A DNA stretch of 64,000 nt from Ehretia macrophylla. Lineage: Eukaryota > Streptophyta > Magnoliopsida > Boraginales > Ehretiaceae. A program made the translations under genes and the position numbers. A model generated the notes under the pieces. It ran no database searches. It saw only the letters and a list, made by a program, of their open reading frames with translations, and had not been told where the DNA came from. Below, in pieces: positions 46,407 through 57,758 of the stretch (the first letter of the stretch is position 1; each line of letters starts with the position of its first letter). The stretch covers positions 18,635,425 through 18,699,424 of the forward strand of contig CM075771.1 of assembly GCA_037974665.1 (NCBI GenBank), written 5' to 3'.

Positions 46407-46526
46407 GGGGGTGCAACACGAGGATTTCCGAGGGGGTCACCTATCCTAGTACTACTCTCCCCCAAGCATGCTTAACTTCGGAGTTCTGATGAGATCCGGT
46501 GTATTTGTGCTGGTATGATCGCATCC
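46407..46526 (-). rRNA. 5S rRNA-like copy 5S-65
   Basis: Full length. GATTTCCGAGGGGG, CACCTATCC, CATGCTTAACT, TGATGAGATCCGGTGTATTTG; consensus start GGATGCGATC. Confidence 0.86.
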
Positions 46527-47086
46527 GTGATATGAGGGTGCAAAGCCCTTATGTGTTGACGGTTCACAGTCCCAGTCCAGAGAGACAGCCCATTCAAAAG
46601 GCCCAATGGCCTTATCGACAACCCTTCTGCTTCAACAACGTAGCATCATCGCAAGACGTGATATCGACTTGTTGTAGGGCCCTCAAGTGTCCCGCGAGTT
46701 AGATTGTTGTCCTTTTCGCAGCTCACGACGAATGACCCGAGAAGAAAAAATAGAGGAAAAAGAAGAAAAGTGGCCCAAAAGTGAGGAAAACATTCGATTT
46801 TGGGTTTAGAAAATAGGCGCAGGCTAGCAGGCTTGCTGCCCCCATCGTAGAGCTCCCGAAGAGCTTTCCAATTGTATGATGTGTGCCGCATAGCTCCTTA
46901 CGGATCAAAAGTTATGGGCACCGGAGCGATGAATACTTGCTCACAGGCCCTATGCCCTCGGTTTGCGGGCCCAGCCCTTCCGCGAAGCGAAGTTGTCTTG
47001 CCCCAAATGCCGTGGAACTTGAGAAAAGAAATGTGACGGATGAAGCATCTTGGCAAGCCTGAAGGGGGCAAAAAAACAAACGAAAA

Positions 47087-47206
47087 GGGGGTGCAACATG
47101 AGGACTTCCGAAGGGGTCACCCATCCTAGTACTACTCTCGCCCAAGCACGCTTAACTTCAGAGTTCTGATGGGATCTGGTGCATTAGTACTGGTATGATC
47201 GCACCC
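47087..47206 (-). rRNA. 5S rRNA-like copy 5S-66
   Basis: Full length with an intact A box, about six or seven differences (CAACATGAGG, TTCCGAAGGGG, TCAGAG, GATCTGG, TAGTACTGG). The downstream spacer patch 46954-47075 is identical to 36251-36372. Confidence 0.87.
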
Positions 47207-47740
47207 ATCATGTTGAGGGTGCAAAGCACTTATGTCTTGAAGGTTCACCGTCCCAGTCCAGTGAGACGGCCCATTCAGAAGGCCTAATGGCCTTATCGAC
47301 AACCCATTTGCTTCAACAATGCAGCATCCTTGCAAGATGTGATATCGACACATAGTAGGGCCCTCTAATGTCCAGCAAGTTAGGTTGTCTTCCTTTCCGT
47401 GTCTCACGACGAATGACCCGGGAGAAAAATCCAGCGGAAAAATAAGAAAATGGGCACAAAACTTATGAAAACGTTCGATTTCGTGTTTCGAAAACAGGCG
47501 CAGCCAAACTGACTTGCTTTCCAACGGTATGTTGTGCACCGCATAGCACCTTACGGATCAAAAGTAATGGGCACCAGACCAACAGATACTTGGTCACAGG
47601 CCCCACACCCTCAGTTTGCAGGCCCAACCCCATCGCGAAGCTAAGTTGTCTTGCCCAAGATGCCGTAGGTCTCCAGCAGAGGAATGTGATGGATCAAGTA
47701 TCTTGGCAAGCCTGAAAGGGACAAAAAAATAAAACCAAAA
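47207..47740 (-). repeat. Spacer with a deletion at the AGCTC inverted repeat
   Basis: At about 47512 AACTGACTTGC joins to TTTCCAACGG, losing about 30 bp that normally holds the AGCTC/GAGCT inverted repeat. The rest has the standard layout. Confidence 0.7.
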
Positions 47741-47860
47741 GAGGGTGCAACACGAGGACTTCCTAGAGGGTCACCCATCCTAATACTACTTTCGCCCAAG
47801 CACGTTTAACTTCGGAGTTCTGATGGTATCCGGTACATTAGTGTTGGTATGATCGCATCA
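47741..47860 (-). rRNA. 5S rRNA-like copy 5S-67
   Basis: Full length. TTCCTAGAGGGTCACCC, CCTAATACTACTTTC, CACGTTTAACT, TGATGGTATCC, start TGATGCGATC. Confidence 0.85.
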
Positions 47861-48397
47861 GTCATGTTGAGGGTGCAAAACCCTTCTGTGTTGATGGGTC
47901 ACTGTCCCAGTCCAGAGAAACGGCCCATTCAAAAGGCCCAATGGCCTTATCGATAACCCATCTGCTTTAACAACGCATCATCCTCACAAGACGAGATATC
48001 GACGCATTGTAGGGCCCTTTAATGTCCAGCGAGTTAGGTTGTCGTCCTTTTCGCGGCTCACAAGAAATGACCCGGGAGGAAAAAATAGTGGAAAAATAAG
48101 AAAAAGTAGCACGAAATTGATGAAAACAGGCGCAGGTGAACTGGCTTGTTGTCCCCATCGTAGAGCTTATGGAGAGCTTTCCAACGGTATGCTGTGCGCC
48201 GCATAACTCCTTACGGATCAAAAGTATGGGTTCCGGAGCGACAGATACTTGGTCAGAAGCCCCATGCCCTCGGTTTGCTGGTCCAGCCCCTCCGCTAAGC
48301 GAAGTTGTCTTCCCAGGATGCCGTAGGACTCGGGAAATGGAATGTGATGGATGAAGCATCTTGGCAAGCCTAAAGGGGGCAAAAAACAAAATGAAAA

Positions 48398-48537
48398 AGG
48401 GGTGCTACTTTCGCCCAAGCACGCTTAACTTCGGAGTTCCCAGGGGGTCACCCATCCTAGTACTTCTTTCTTCCAAGCACGCTTAACTTTAGAGTTCTGA
48501 TGGGATTCGTTGCATTATTGCTGGTATGATCGCACCT
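48398..48537 (-). pseudogene. 5S-68: rearranged, internal segment duplicated out of place
   Basis: After the 3' end GGGGTGC at 48405, a 34-nt A-box segment (TACTTTCGCCCAAGC to GGAGTTC, 48406-48439) is inserted where the 3' stem should be; the gene then continues with CCAGGGGGTCACCC and a second A box. The 3' stretch CAACACGAGGACTT is lost. It has two A boxes in one 140-nt remnant. Confidence 0.83.
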
Positions 48538-48783
48538 GTAATGTTGAGTGTGCAAAGCCCTTATGTGTTGATGGTTCACAGTCCCAGTCTAGAGAGATGA
48601 CCCATTCAAAAGGCCCAATGGCCTTATCGATAACCCATCTGTATCAACAACACAACATCCTCGAAAGATGTGATATCGACGCATTGTAGGTCCCTATAAT
48701 GTCCCGCGAGTTAGGTTGTCATCCTTTCCGCGGCACATGACGAACGACCCTGGATGAAAAATCAGCGAAAAAATAAGAAAAGC
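48538..48783 (-). repeat. Spacer broken by the second solo LTR
   Basis: Normal upstream region of 5S-68, inverted repeat and T-rich stretch, ending AAATAAGAAAAGC where the LTR begins. The unit continues at 52630. Confidence 0.85.
48779..48783. other. Target-site duplication AAAGC, left
   Basis: AAAGC directly before TGTCACGCCC matches AAAGC at 52630-52634 after the element. A 5-bp duplication is usual for plant LTR retrotransposons. Confidence 0.85.
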
Positions 48784-49728
48784 TGTCACGCCCTAACCCG
48801 GCCTATAAGGTTAGACTAGGGTGTGACCTAAACGTTCAGGACTTGTCACATTCTTAACCGTTATGTAGATTTAACACTTAACGTTTTGGCCTAAACTCCA
48901 AAAATTTTCGATAAACCGGCAGCATAACGGCTGTAATTGGACTCTTTGGTTTGGCCTAATTCTCTAAACGACTCAATTATTCCAATCATTAATCCAATTC
49001 CATTAAGGACTCATATTTGTCACCAACCGATTTGCCTACTAGTTTATCTTGAAAGTCTCGTTTGGTTAATAAGCATAACATGATAACTATGTCCCGTTTA
49101 TTTGTCAATTTCCTATCATGCAAGTACCTATTATCCTTTAGTTTGCAAATGAGCACCTAAGTGAAATTAGATAGAATTAACTTAGTTGATTGTTCATCTA
49201 GGGGTTTGAATGCCTACGATAACTACTAATTAAGAAAACGAAAGTAAACAACCAAATAAAAGTTCGTCCGGTTATAGATAGTACAATCCCAGAATTAGAC
49301 CCAAATTACAACGGGGTCATTTACATCAATAAACAACGAGCAACATTAAAGAAATAGTCTTCAAGTAGCATAGTTCACAAATAGCCATAATCATGCAAAG
49401 CACACAAGACAGGCAACCACTCCAAGGAATCATCGTTAGGCACATCGTCCTCGGGTACGTGTTCTTGATCTTCTTCACCTGAGATGATAAAAGAGGGCAA
49501 GTCCTTATGAACTCAGCGAGGGGGAACGAGAAATAAGTTTTGAAACTTATTTTCCGGTTCAACTTATGAAATCCTTTTGCAAGCATGAATATAACAATAA
49601 TACAAGTACAGGAACAGAAATACCAGTCTTTCCTCCCCGAGGTTCTCTAGGAACCAAGCGAGAGTACTTATACACATAGTAAAAAGGATACAGTGAGCTT
49701 TTGCTCTCAAATCAGTTTCAGAATCAGT

Positions 49729-50000
49729 TGTTGCGGCCGACTTCAAATCATCCCCCAAACACGCCAGGTGGGTGTACTCCGGATGTACCCCGAAATCCTA
49801 TGACCCAACTCTCCGAGGAAGTCTAGCCCCCAAGCGAGAGAGGGAATGGGACCATGGTAGTCACGGGTGCACCGGCAAGCCCGATGCGGACGGGTGTGCG
49901 TGAACGCTACCATGCCGACAGGAAAGGTTGCAACCTTGTATGCAATGCACATTTATGACAGGTAATATATTACAGTAGGAGGACAACAAAGTAGGTTGCC
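49729..50000 (-). other. LTR module shared by all three elements, copy 2
   Basis: Reverse-orientation counterpart of 10939-11212: on plus TTGCGGCCGACTTC, then GGGTGTACTCCGGATGTACC at about 49770, CACCGGCAAGCCC, and AACAAAGTAGGTTGCC at the end. Confidence 0.65.
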
Positions 50001-52129
50001 TCCGGACATTCATAAGATTGCACATTGACAGGTAAACAAGCAGGGCACGATAAGACAGGAAATTTCACTTGAAGACATATAGAGTTATATGAAAATTAAA
50101 CGGGCAGCCATGTAACACATGTAAAACAGGCCATATAATTCATTACGAAGCCCACGTGATCAAGTGATAAGATTATTCAACATGCAATGACATCAACATG
50201 GGTTCGGGTGTAAGAAAAGCTTATTTGTCAACATGCAATGGTCAAAATCACATTTGAAGTTATAAGACATTTACGGGCAGCCCACTAAGCATATAATTTC
50301 CACACAATATCCAAATGATCAACACTTAGCAAGACTACCTAGTCGTTAGGGTTTCCGTTTCATGCTTAACCGTGTGCTTAAACCCTAAGTCAACTCAAGA
50401 TCATTCTCAAGTCATGCATCATTCAATTCAAACATCCTCAAGTACTCAAAACAGTCCACAAAACATCACAACACCACAATTCCAAGCAATTAGTACCACA
50501 AGAGAGGTTACAACGATTTTCCAAGCATGTAGCGAAGTGAAACCTTTACTGCAATAGGCTGTTTTCTCACAATCAATTGGATAAGCAAACAATCTCCAAA
50601 TTCAGTGAATAAGATGTCAAATTAAAGCTTAAGAAGTTAACTAAAATCAGAAACAAACATTGCATCAATTGGAGTTAGAGATCATTAGATATAGCCGAAA
50701 CAGTGGGATTGCACAAAACTGTCCAGATTTGCACACTTTGCAGTAATTGACGTTTTTCAGGTCCTTAGGGTCAGATTTAGCCTTGGTCCATTTCTGACAA
50801 AACTGTCCATAACTGAAAAATATAGCAGTACACAAAATTTCATGCATTTTGGTCATCATTTACTAAGTCAAATCGGGTTCTTTCTACAAGGTCAGTGCAT
50901 CTGCCAAAACCTGCTTCATTTTTCCAGATTTCCAGATTTGCACACATTTTAAAGATTTACTATTTTGAGGACCTTAGAATCCGAATTAGCTCTGGCCTAT
51001 TTCAGTGAAAAATGTTCAAAACTGTCCAAACGAGTCATCTACCAATTTTCATGAATTTTCAACATCATTTTCCTAGCTAAACTTACCTCGAAACAAGCTG
51101 GTCAGAGAGCTGTCAACAATCCGACTTCACCTAGCATCACTTTCAAGCGAAGATCTTGCCATGCATGGTTGTTTAAGCTTATGAACGACCATATAACTCA
51201 AGTACAGAAGCAAAGACATACATTCATGTGCATGCATGTGAGTTTTTGAAGGATTTTCAAAAGGTTTTAGCCCTCACCTTAGCAATCAACCAAAAGATGC
51301 TCATAAACCTTGTTGAAGCTCAAATCTTCTCTTTTCCTTTGCCTAGCCGAAATCCCAACTAGCTTTTCTCTATTTTTCCTAGCTTAGTGATCAATCTCTT
51401 AGCACATGCATGAGGTTATAACATGAAGAAAATAAATGGATGCCAAGAAGCTTACGTAGGCCGAATAGTGTCTTCAATGCACATGCATGTGTGATTTTCC
51501 ACTTCTTAGCTAGCTCGGTTGAAGTCTTTTGCTTGTGGCTTGCTTGGTTTAGCTATGGTGTGAAGAAGAGAAGCTATGGACATGAAGAACTCAGCCAAGG
51601 CCGAGAATGAGAGAGGAGAATGAGATGAAGAGAGAAAAGAACGAAGAGAAATGAAGAAATGACAAACAAATGAAGCCTTTTGCAAGTTTGCGGAGCATGT
51701 CGGCCTTGGGCTTCCAAATCTGAATTTTTGTGTCTTCAAGGTGGAATTTTGAAATGTTAGCATGGGCCATGAGCTTTTGGTCAAGCAAGAGAGATTTGAG
51801 GTGGTTTTGGTCATTTTTTTATGCATTTTGTGTCATAGTTTGTCTAAGCATGCATATTTAATTGTATAATTGTTCAAACCTTGTGCAAACACCATGGTAT
51901 GGTCGGCCAAGCTAGCTTCCAATTCTGGGTTTTTGTCAACTTTTGATCATTAATTAATTGTGTCTTTTAAAGTGCAAAAAGAATAAGGAATAAAGAATGA
52001 AGAATGTTTAGTGTTTGGTGAATTTTTTGTCTTCTAGTGAGTTGAATTAGGATTATTATATTGATAGTGGATTTTGTAGGATTGTTTAATAGTCTAGTGC
52101 TTTGTGTAGGATTCTTTCTTGATCAACGT

Positions 52130-52620
52130 GGTGGCACGGATTCCTAGGTCTAGGGCACGAATTATGAGGTAGACACGAACTACGAGGTACATCACGTATT
52201 TCAAGACTAAGGCACATACTTCAAGATAAGTGCACAGATTCTAATGCTAACACACGCAACCCTAGGTGAATGAACGTAGATCAAAAATAAGGCACGTAAT
52301 TCAATGTAATGCATGTAATTCAATGCAATGCATATAATTCAAGACACGACTCTTAAACCTAGGTTAAAGCACGCAGTTCAAGGTTAATGCACAAGAAACG
52401 AAGAGACACACACAAATCAAGGTCTCGCACGTAAATTAAGGTCATGGCATATTTATCTAGGTTTCGCACGTCATTCGGGGATTAGGGCACACTATTCTAG
52501 GTCAAGGCACGTGTGACAAGGTATGCACAAAAACCAAGACAAGACAAGTAATCCAAGGTCGATCATATAATTAGGGGTCTATGGCACATAAATCGAGGTA
52601 TGACACATTATTCAGGGTCG
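52130..52620 (-). repeat. ACGTG/CACG-rich degenerate subrepeats in the LTR U3
   Basis: Same type of roughly 20-bp phrases as at 8965-9350, read on minus, with cores such as CACGTAATTCAA, CACGTAATCC and GGCACGTGTGACAAGG on plus. The copy is longer here and more changed. Confidence 0.55.
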
Positions 52621-52629
52621 GGCCTCACA

Positions 52630-52634
52630 AAAGC
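52630..52634. other. Target-site duplication AAAGC, right
   Basis: Follows ...GGGCCTCACA and precedes TACCTGAAAC, where the interrupted 5S spacer resumes. Pairs with 48779-48783. Confidence 0.85.
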
Positions 52635-52950
52635 TACCTGAAACTTATCAAAACATTTGATTTTAGATTCTGAACACTGGTGTAGCCTAGCAGGCTTGCT
52701 GCCACCGTCGTAGAGGTCCCAATGAGCTTTCCAACGGTATGCTGTGCACCGCATAACTCCTTACGGATCAAACGTTATGGGTACCGGAGCGACGGATACT
52801 TGGTCATAAGCCCCTTGCCCTCGGTTTACCAGCCCAGGCCCTCCGCGAAGCGAAGTTGTCTTGCCCAAGATGCCGTGGGACTCGAGAAAAGAAATGTGAC
52901 AAATGAAGCATCTTGGCAAGCCTGAAAGGGGTAAAAAAACAAAACGAAAA

Positions 52951-53070
52951 GGGGGTGCAACACGAGGATTTCCCAGGGGGTCACCCATCCCAGTACTACT
53001 CTAGCCCAAGCATGCTTAACTTCGGATTTCTGATGGGATCCAGTTCATTTGTGCTGGTATAATTGCACCA
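52951..53070 (-). rRNA. 5S rRNA-like copy 5S-69
   Basis: Full length. GAGGATTTCCC, CATCCCAGT, CTCTAGCCC, CATGCTTAACT, GATCCAGTTCATTTG, GGTATAATTG. Confidence 0.85.
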
Positions 53071-53586
53071 GTCATGTTGATGGTGCAAAGCCCTTATGTG
53101 TTGACAGTTCACAGTCCTAGCCAGAGAGACGGCCCATTCAAAAGGCCCTATGGGCTTATCGACAACCCATTTACCTCAACATTGCATCATCCCCGCAAGA
53201 CGTGATATCTACGTGTTGTAGGGCCCTCTCATGTCCCGGGAGGAAAAAATAGCAAAAACATTAGAAAAGTGGCCTGAAACTGATGAAAACAATCGATTTT
53301 GGGTTTTAAAAATAGACGCAGTCGAACAGGCTTGTTATCCCCGTCGTAGAGGTCCCGGAGATCTTTTCAACATTATGTTGTGCGCCTCATAACTCTTTAC
53401 GGATCAAAAGTTATGGGCACTAGAGCGACGGATACTTGGTCACTAGCCCCACGCCCTCGGTTTGCGGGCCCATCCCCTCCGCGAATCGAAGTTGTATTGC
53501 CCAAGATTTCGTGGGACTCGAGAAAAGGAATGTGACGGATGAAGCATCTTGGCAAGCCAAAAAGGGGCAAAAAAACAAAATGAAAA
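53071..53586 (-). repeat. Spacer with a deletion next to the GGGAGGAAAAAA block
   Basis: At about 53230 CTCATGTCCC joins to GGGAGGAAAAAATAGC, losing about 57 bp that normally contains GCGAGTTAGGTTGTCG through the CACGACGAACGA block. Confidence 0.72.
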
Positions 53587-53705
53587 GGGGGTTCAACACG
53601 AGCAGTTCCCAGGGGGTCTCCCATCCTAGTACTACTCTCCCCAAGCACGCTTAACTTCGGAGTTCTGATGGAATCCGGTTCATTAGTACTTGTATGATCG
53701 CACCC
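53587..53705 (-). rRNA. 5S rRNA-like copy 5S-70
   Basis: 119 nt; CTCTCCCCAAGC lost one base before an intact A box. GTTCAACACGAGCAGTTCCC, GGGTCTCCCATCC. Confidence 0.84.
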
Positions 53706-54265
53706 CTCATGTTGACAGTGCAAAGCCTTTATGTTTTGACGGTTCACAGTCCTAGTCCAGAGAGACGGCCCATTCAAAAGGCCCAATTGCCTTATCGATA
53801 ACCCATCTGCTTCAACAACGTAGCATCCTACGAAGACGTTATATTGATGCATTGTAGGGCACTCAAATGTCCCGCGAGTTAGATTTTCATCCTTACCGCG
53901 GCTCACAACTAACGTCACGAGGGAAAAGCAGAGAAAAAATAAGAAAAGTGTCACGAAACTGATGAAAACGTTAAATTTTAGGATTCAAAAATAGGAACAA
54001 GCAAACAAACTTGCAGTCCCCGACGTAGATCTCCCAGAGAACTTTCCAACAGTATGCTGTGCGCTGCATAACTCCTTACGGATCAAAAGTTATGGGCACC
54101 GAAACAATGGATAATTGGTCACAGGCCCCACGCACTTGGTTTGCGGGCCCAGCCCCTCCGCGAAGCGAAGTTGTCTTACCCAAGATGCCGTAGGACTTGA
54201 GAAAAGGAATGTGACGAATGAAGCATCTTGGTAAGCCTGAAGTGGGCAAGAGAACAAAACGAAAA

Positions 54266-54385
54266 GGGGGTGCAACACGAGGACATCCCAGGGGGTCACC
54301 CATCCTAGTACTACTCTTGCCCAAGCACGCTTAACTTCGGAGTTCTAATGGGATCTGGTGCATTAGTGCTAGTATGATCGCATCC
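54266..54385 (-). rRNA. 5S rRNA-like copy 5S-71
   Basis: Full length with an intact A box, about six differences (GACATCCC, CAGGGGG, CTTGCCC, TCTAATGGG, GATCTGG, CTAGTATG). Consensus start GGATGCGATC. Confidence 0.88.
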
Positions 54386-54946
54386 ATCATGTTGAGGGTG
54401 TAAAGCCCTTATGTGTTGATGGTTCACAGACCCAGTCCAAAGTGACAGCCCATTCAAGAGGCCTAATTGCCTTATCGACAACCCATCTGCTTCTACAACG
54501 TAGCATCGTCGCAGCACTTGATATCGACGCATTGTAGTACCCTCTAATGTCTACCGTGTTAAGTTGTTGTCCTTTTTGCGGCTCACAATAAACGACGCGG
54601 GAGGAAAAAATAGAGGAAAATTAAGAAAAGTTGCACGAAACAGATGAAAATGTTCAATTTTGGGTTTCGAAAATAGGCACAGCCAAGCAGGCTTTCTGCC
54701 CTCGTTGTTAAGCTCCCGGAGAGCTTTCCAACGATATATCGTGTGCCATATAACTCTTTACGGATCAAAAGTTATGGGCACCGGAGCGATTGATACTCGG
54801 TCACAGGCCCTACGCCCTCTGTTTACGAGCCCAGCCTCTCCGCGAAGCGAAGTTGTCTTGCCTAAGATACCGTGGGACTCGAGATAAGGAATGTGAAGGA
54901 TGAAGCATCTTGGCAAGCTAGAAGAGGGCAAAAAAACAAAATGAAA

Positions 54947-55056
54947 AGGGGTGCAACCCCAGGAGGTCACCCATCCTAGTACTACTCTCGCACAAGCACG
55001 ATCAACTTCGGAGTTCTGATGGGATCAGGTGCATTAGTGCTGCTATGATCGCACCC
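54947..55056 (-). pseudogene. 5S-72: 3' stem deletion, canonical C box
   Basis: 110 nt. GGGGTGCAAC joins to CCCAGGAGGTCACCC, removing CACGAGGACTT of the 3' strand. The C box is the canonical plant form. GATCAGGTGC, CTGCTATG. Confidence 0.84.
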
Positions 55057-55599
55057 ATCATGTTGAGGGTGCAAATCCCTTATGTGTTGACGGTTCACTG
55101 TCCCAATCTAGAGAGACGGCACATTCGAAAGGCCCAATAGCCTTATCGACAACCCATCGGCTTCAACAACGGAGCCTTATCGCCAGACGTGATATCGAAG
55201 CATTGTAGGGCCCGGCCCTCTAATGTCCTGCGAGTTAGGTTGTCGTCCTTTTTGTGGCTCACGACGAACAACCCGAGAGGGAAAAATTGCATAAAAATTA
55301 GAAAAGTGGACCAAAATTAATGAAAACAATCGATTTTGGATTACAAAAATAGGCCCAACCAAGCAGGTGTGTTGCCCCTATCGTAGAGTGTTGTGCGCCG
55401 CATAACTTCTTACGGATCAAAAGTTAAGGGCACCGAAGCGACGGATACTTGGTCACAAGACACATGCCCTTGGTTTACGTGCCCAGCCCCTCCGCGAAGC
55501 GAAGTTGTCTTGCCAAAGATGCTGTAGGACTCTAGAAAAGGAATGTGATGGATGAAGGATCTTGGCAAGCCTGAAGCGGGAAAAAAAACAAAACGAAAA
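55057..55599 (-). repeat. Spacer with a deletion after GTAGAG
   Basis: At about 55389 CGTAGAG joins to TGTTGTGCGCCG, deleting the AGCTC/GAGCT inverted repeat. Near 55205 GGCCCGGCCCTC is a small local duplication. Confidence 0.7.
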
Positions 55600-55719
55600 A
55601 GGGGTGCAACACGAGGACTTTCCAGGGGGTCACCCATCCTAGTACTACTCTCGCCCAAGCACACTTAACTTCGGAGTTCTGGCGCAATCCAGTGCATTAG
55701 TGCTGGTATGATTGCACCC
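55600..55719 (-). rRNA. 5S rRNA-like copy 5S-73
   Basis: Full length. GACTTTCCAGGGGG, CACACTTAACT, TTCTGGCGCAATCCAGTGC, GATTGCACCC. The CAATCCAGTGC stretch is also in 5S-77. Confidence 0.86.
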
Positions 55720-56279
55720 GACATGTTGAGGGTGCAAAGCCCTTATGTGTTGACGGTTCACAGTCCCAGTCCAAAGAGACGACCCATTCAAAAGGCCCAA
55801 TGGCCTTATCAACAACCTATCTGCTTCAACAACGCAGCATCCTCACAAGACAAGATATCGACACATTGTAGGGCCTTCTAATGTCCGGCGAGTTAGGGTG
55901 TCATCCTTTCCGCAGCTCACGACGAACGACCCAAGAGGAAAAAATAGTAAAAAAATAAGAAAAGTGGCCCAAAATTGATAAAAACGTTCGATTTTGGGTT
56001 TCAAAAATAGGCGCAGCCGAATAGGTTGGATGCCCACGTTGTAAAGGTCATGGAGAGCTTTCCAATGGTATGTTGTACGCCGCATAACTCCTTACGGATC
56101 AAATGTTATTGGCACCGGAGTGACGGATACTTGGTCACAAGCCCCATGCCCTCAGTTTGCGGGCCCAGCCCCTCCGCGAAGCGAAATTGTCTTGCCCAAG
56201 ATGCCATGGGACTCGAGAAAAGAAATGTGACGAATGAAGCATCTTGGCAAGCTTGGACGACGCAAAAAACAAACCGAAA

Positions 56280-56399
56280 AAGGGTGCAACAGGAGGACTT
56301 CCTACGGGGTTACCCATCCTAGTACTACTTTCGCCCAAGAACGCTTAACTTCAGAGTTTTGATGGAATCTGGTGCATTAGTGCTGGTATGATCGCACCC
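56280..56399 (-). rRNA. 5S rRNA-like copy 5S-74
   Basis: Full length. CAACAGGAGGACTTCCTACG, GGTTACCC, CTTTCGCCC, CAAGAACGCTTAACT, GTTTTGATGGAATC. Confidence 0.85.
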
Positions 56400-56957
56400 G
56401 TCATGTTGAGGGTTCAAATCCCTTATTTGTTGACGGTTCACTCTCCTAGTCTAGAGAGACGACCCATTCAAAAGGCCCAATGGCCTTATCGACAACCCAT
56501 CTACTTCAACAACACAGCATCCTTGCAAGACGTGATATCCACGGGTTTTGGGCCCTCTAATGTCATGCGAGTTAGGTTGTCGTCCTTTCCGCGGCTCACG
56601 ACGAACGACCTGAGGGGAAAAAATGGAAAAAGAAGAACAGTGGCACAAAACTAATGAAAACGATAGATTTCGGGTTCAAAAAATAGGCGCAGCCGAGCAG
56701 GCTTGCTACCCCCGTCGTAGAGGTCTCGGAGATCTTTCCAACGGTATGCTGTGCGCCGCATAACTCCTAACGTATTAAAAGTTATGAGCACCGGAGGGAT
56801 AGATACTTGGTCACAGGCCCCTCACCCTCGGTTTGCGGGACCAGCCCCTCCGTTAAGCAAAGCTGTCTTGCCCAAGATGCCGTGGGACTCGAGAAAAGGA
56901 ATGTGACGGATGAAGAATCTTGGCAAGCCTGAATGGGGAAAAAAAACAAAACGAAAA

Positions 56958-57077
56958 GGGGGTGGAACACGATGACTTCCTAGGGGTTCACCCATCCTAG
57001 TACTACACTCGCCCAAGCATGCTTAACTTCGGAGTTCTGATGGGATCCGGTGCATTAGTGCTGGTATGATCGCACCC
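56958..57077 (-). rRNA. 5S rRNA-like copy 5S-75
   Basis: Full length with a near-consensus 5' half. The 3' half is altered: GTGGAACACGATGACTTCC, TAGGGGTTCACCC in the C box, CTACACTCG, CATGCTTAACT. Confidence 0.87.
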
Positions 57078-57638
57078 ATCAAGTTGAGGGTGCAAAACCT
57101 TTATGTGTTAGCGGTTCATAGTCCCAGTCCAAAGAGACAGCCTATTCAAAAGGCCAAATGGCCTTATCGACAACCCATCTGCTTCAACAACGTAGTATCC
57201 TCGCAAGACGTGATATCCACGCATTGTAGGGCCCTCTAATGTCACGCGAGCTAGGTTGTCATCCTTTCCGTGGCTCGCAACGAACGACCCAAGATAAAAA
57301 AATTGTGAAAAAATAAGAAAAGTGGCACGAAACTAATGAAAACGTTCAATTTTGGGTTTTAAAAATAGGCACAGTCGAGCATGCTTGTTACCCTTGTCGT
57401 AGAGCTCCCGAAGAGCTTTCCAACGGTATGATGTGCGCCTCATAACTCCTGACGGATCAAAAGTTATGGGTACCGGAGCAACGGATATTTGGTGATAGGC
57501 CCCATGCCCTCGGTTTGCGGGAGCAGCCCCTCCGCAAAGCGAAGTTCTCTTGCCCAAGATGTCGTGCAACTAGGAAAAGAAATGTGACGGATGAAGTATC
57601 TTGGCAAGCATGAAGCTGGCAAAAAAACAATGCGGAAA

Positions 57639-57758
57639 TGGGGTGCAACACGAGGACTTCCCAGGGGGTTACTTATCCTTGTACCACTCTCGCCCAAGCA
57701 CGCTTAACTTCGGAGTTCTGATGGGATCTGGTGCATTAGTGCTAGTTTGATCGCACCC
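57639..57758 (-). rRNA. 5S rRNA-like copy 5S-76
   Basis: Full length with an intact A box. GGTTACTTATCCTTGTACC in the C box, GATCTGG, CTAGTTTGATCG. Confidence 0.86.

Larger units (their letters stand above)
11960..48783 (-). repeat. 5S rDNA-type tandem array, segment 2
   Basis: The same array resumes after the first solo LTR in the same unit and phase (the spacer block broken at 8954 continues at about 11962) and runs for 36.8 kb with copies 5S-14 to 5S-68, all on the minus strand. Three spacer subtypes can be told apart at the middle block: one reading CACAGCCGAGCAGG then CTTCCCC, one GCGCAGGCGAGCAGG then GGCTGCC, and one GCGCAGGTGAGCAGG then TTGCTGCTGCC. Spacers not listed separately have the standard layout and no other gene. 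Confidence 0.93.
48784..52629 (-). mobile_element. Solo LTR, family A, minus orientation
   Basis: 3,846 bp. Read on minus it begins TGTGAGGCCCGACCCTG and ends GGGCGTGACA, matching the ends of the plus-orientation copy at 8955-11959 and most of its body (for example the CTGACCTTGTAGAA region with its AAATGA and TTCATGCATTTTGG stretches). The perfect AAAGC duplication shows that both boundaries are the original insertion ends. No primer-binding site, polypurine tract or coding region, so it is a solo LTR. It is about 840 bp longer than its relative. Confidence 0.9.

Noticed and set aside
51506..51826. 106-codon minus-strand frame inside the solo LTR
   Set aside because: Not kept open in the related LTR at 8955-11959; no domain seen.
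53397..53954. 185-codon open frame on minus in the array, and many similar 60-156-codon frames
   Set aside because: All are translations of 5S gene plus spacer in various frames. The same peptides recur broken in every unit, have no recognisable domain, and show no codon-level conservation between units.
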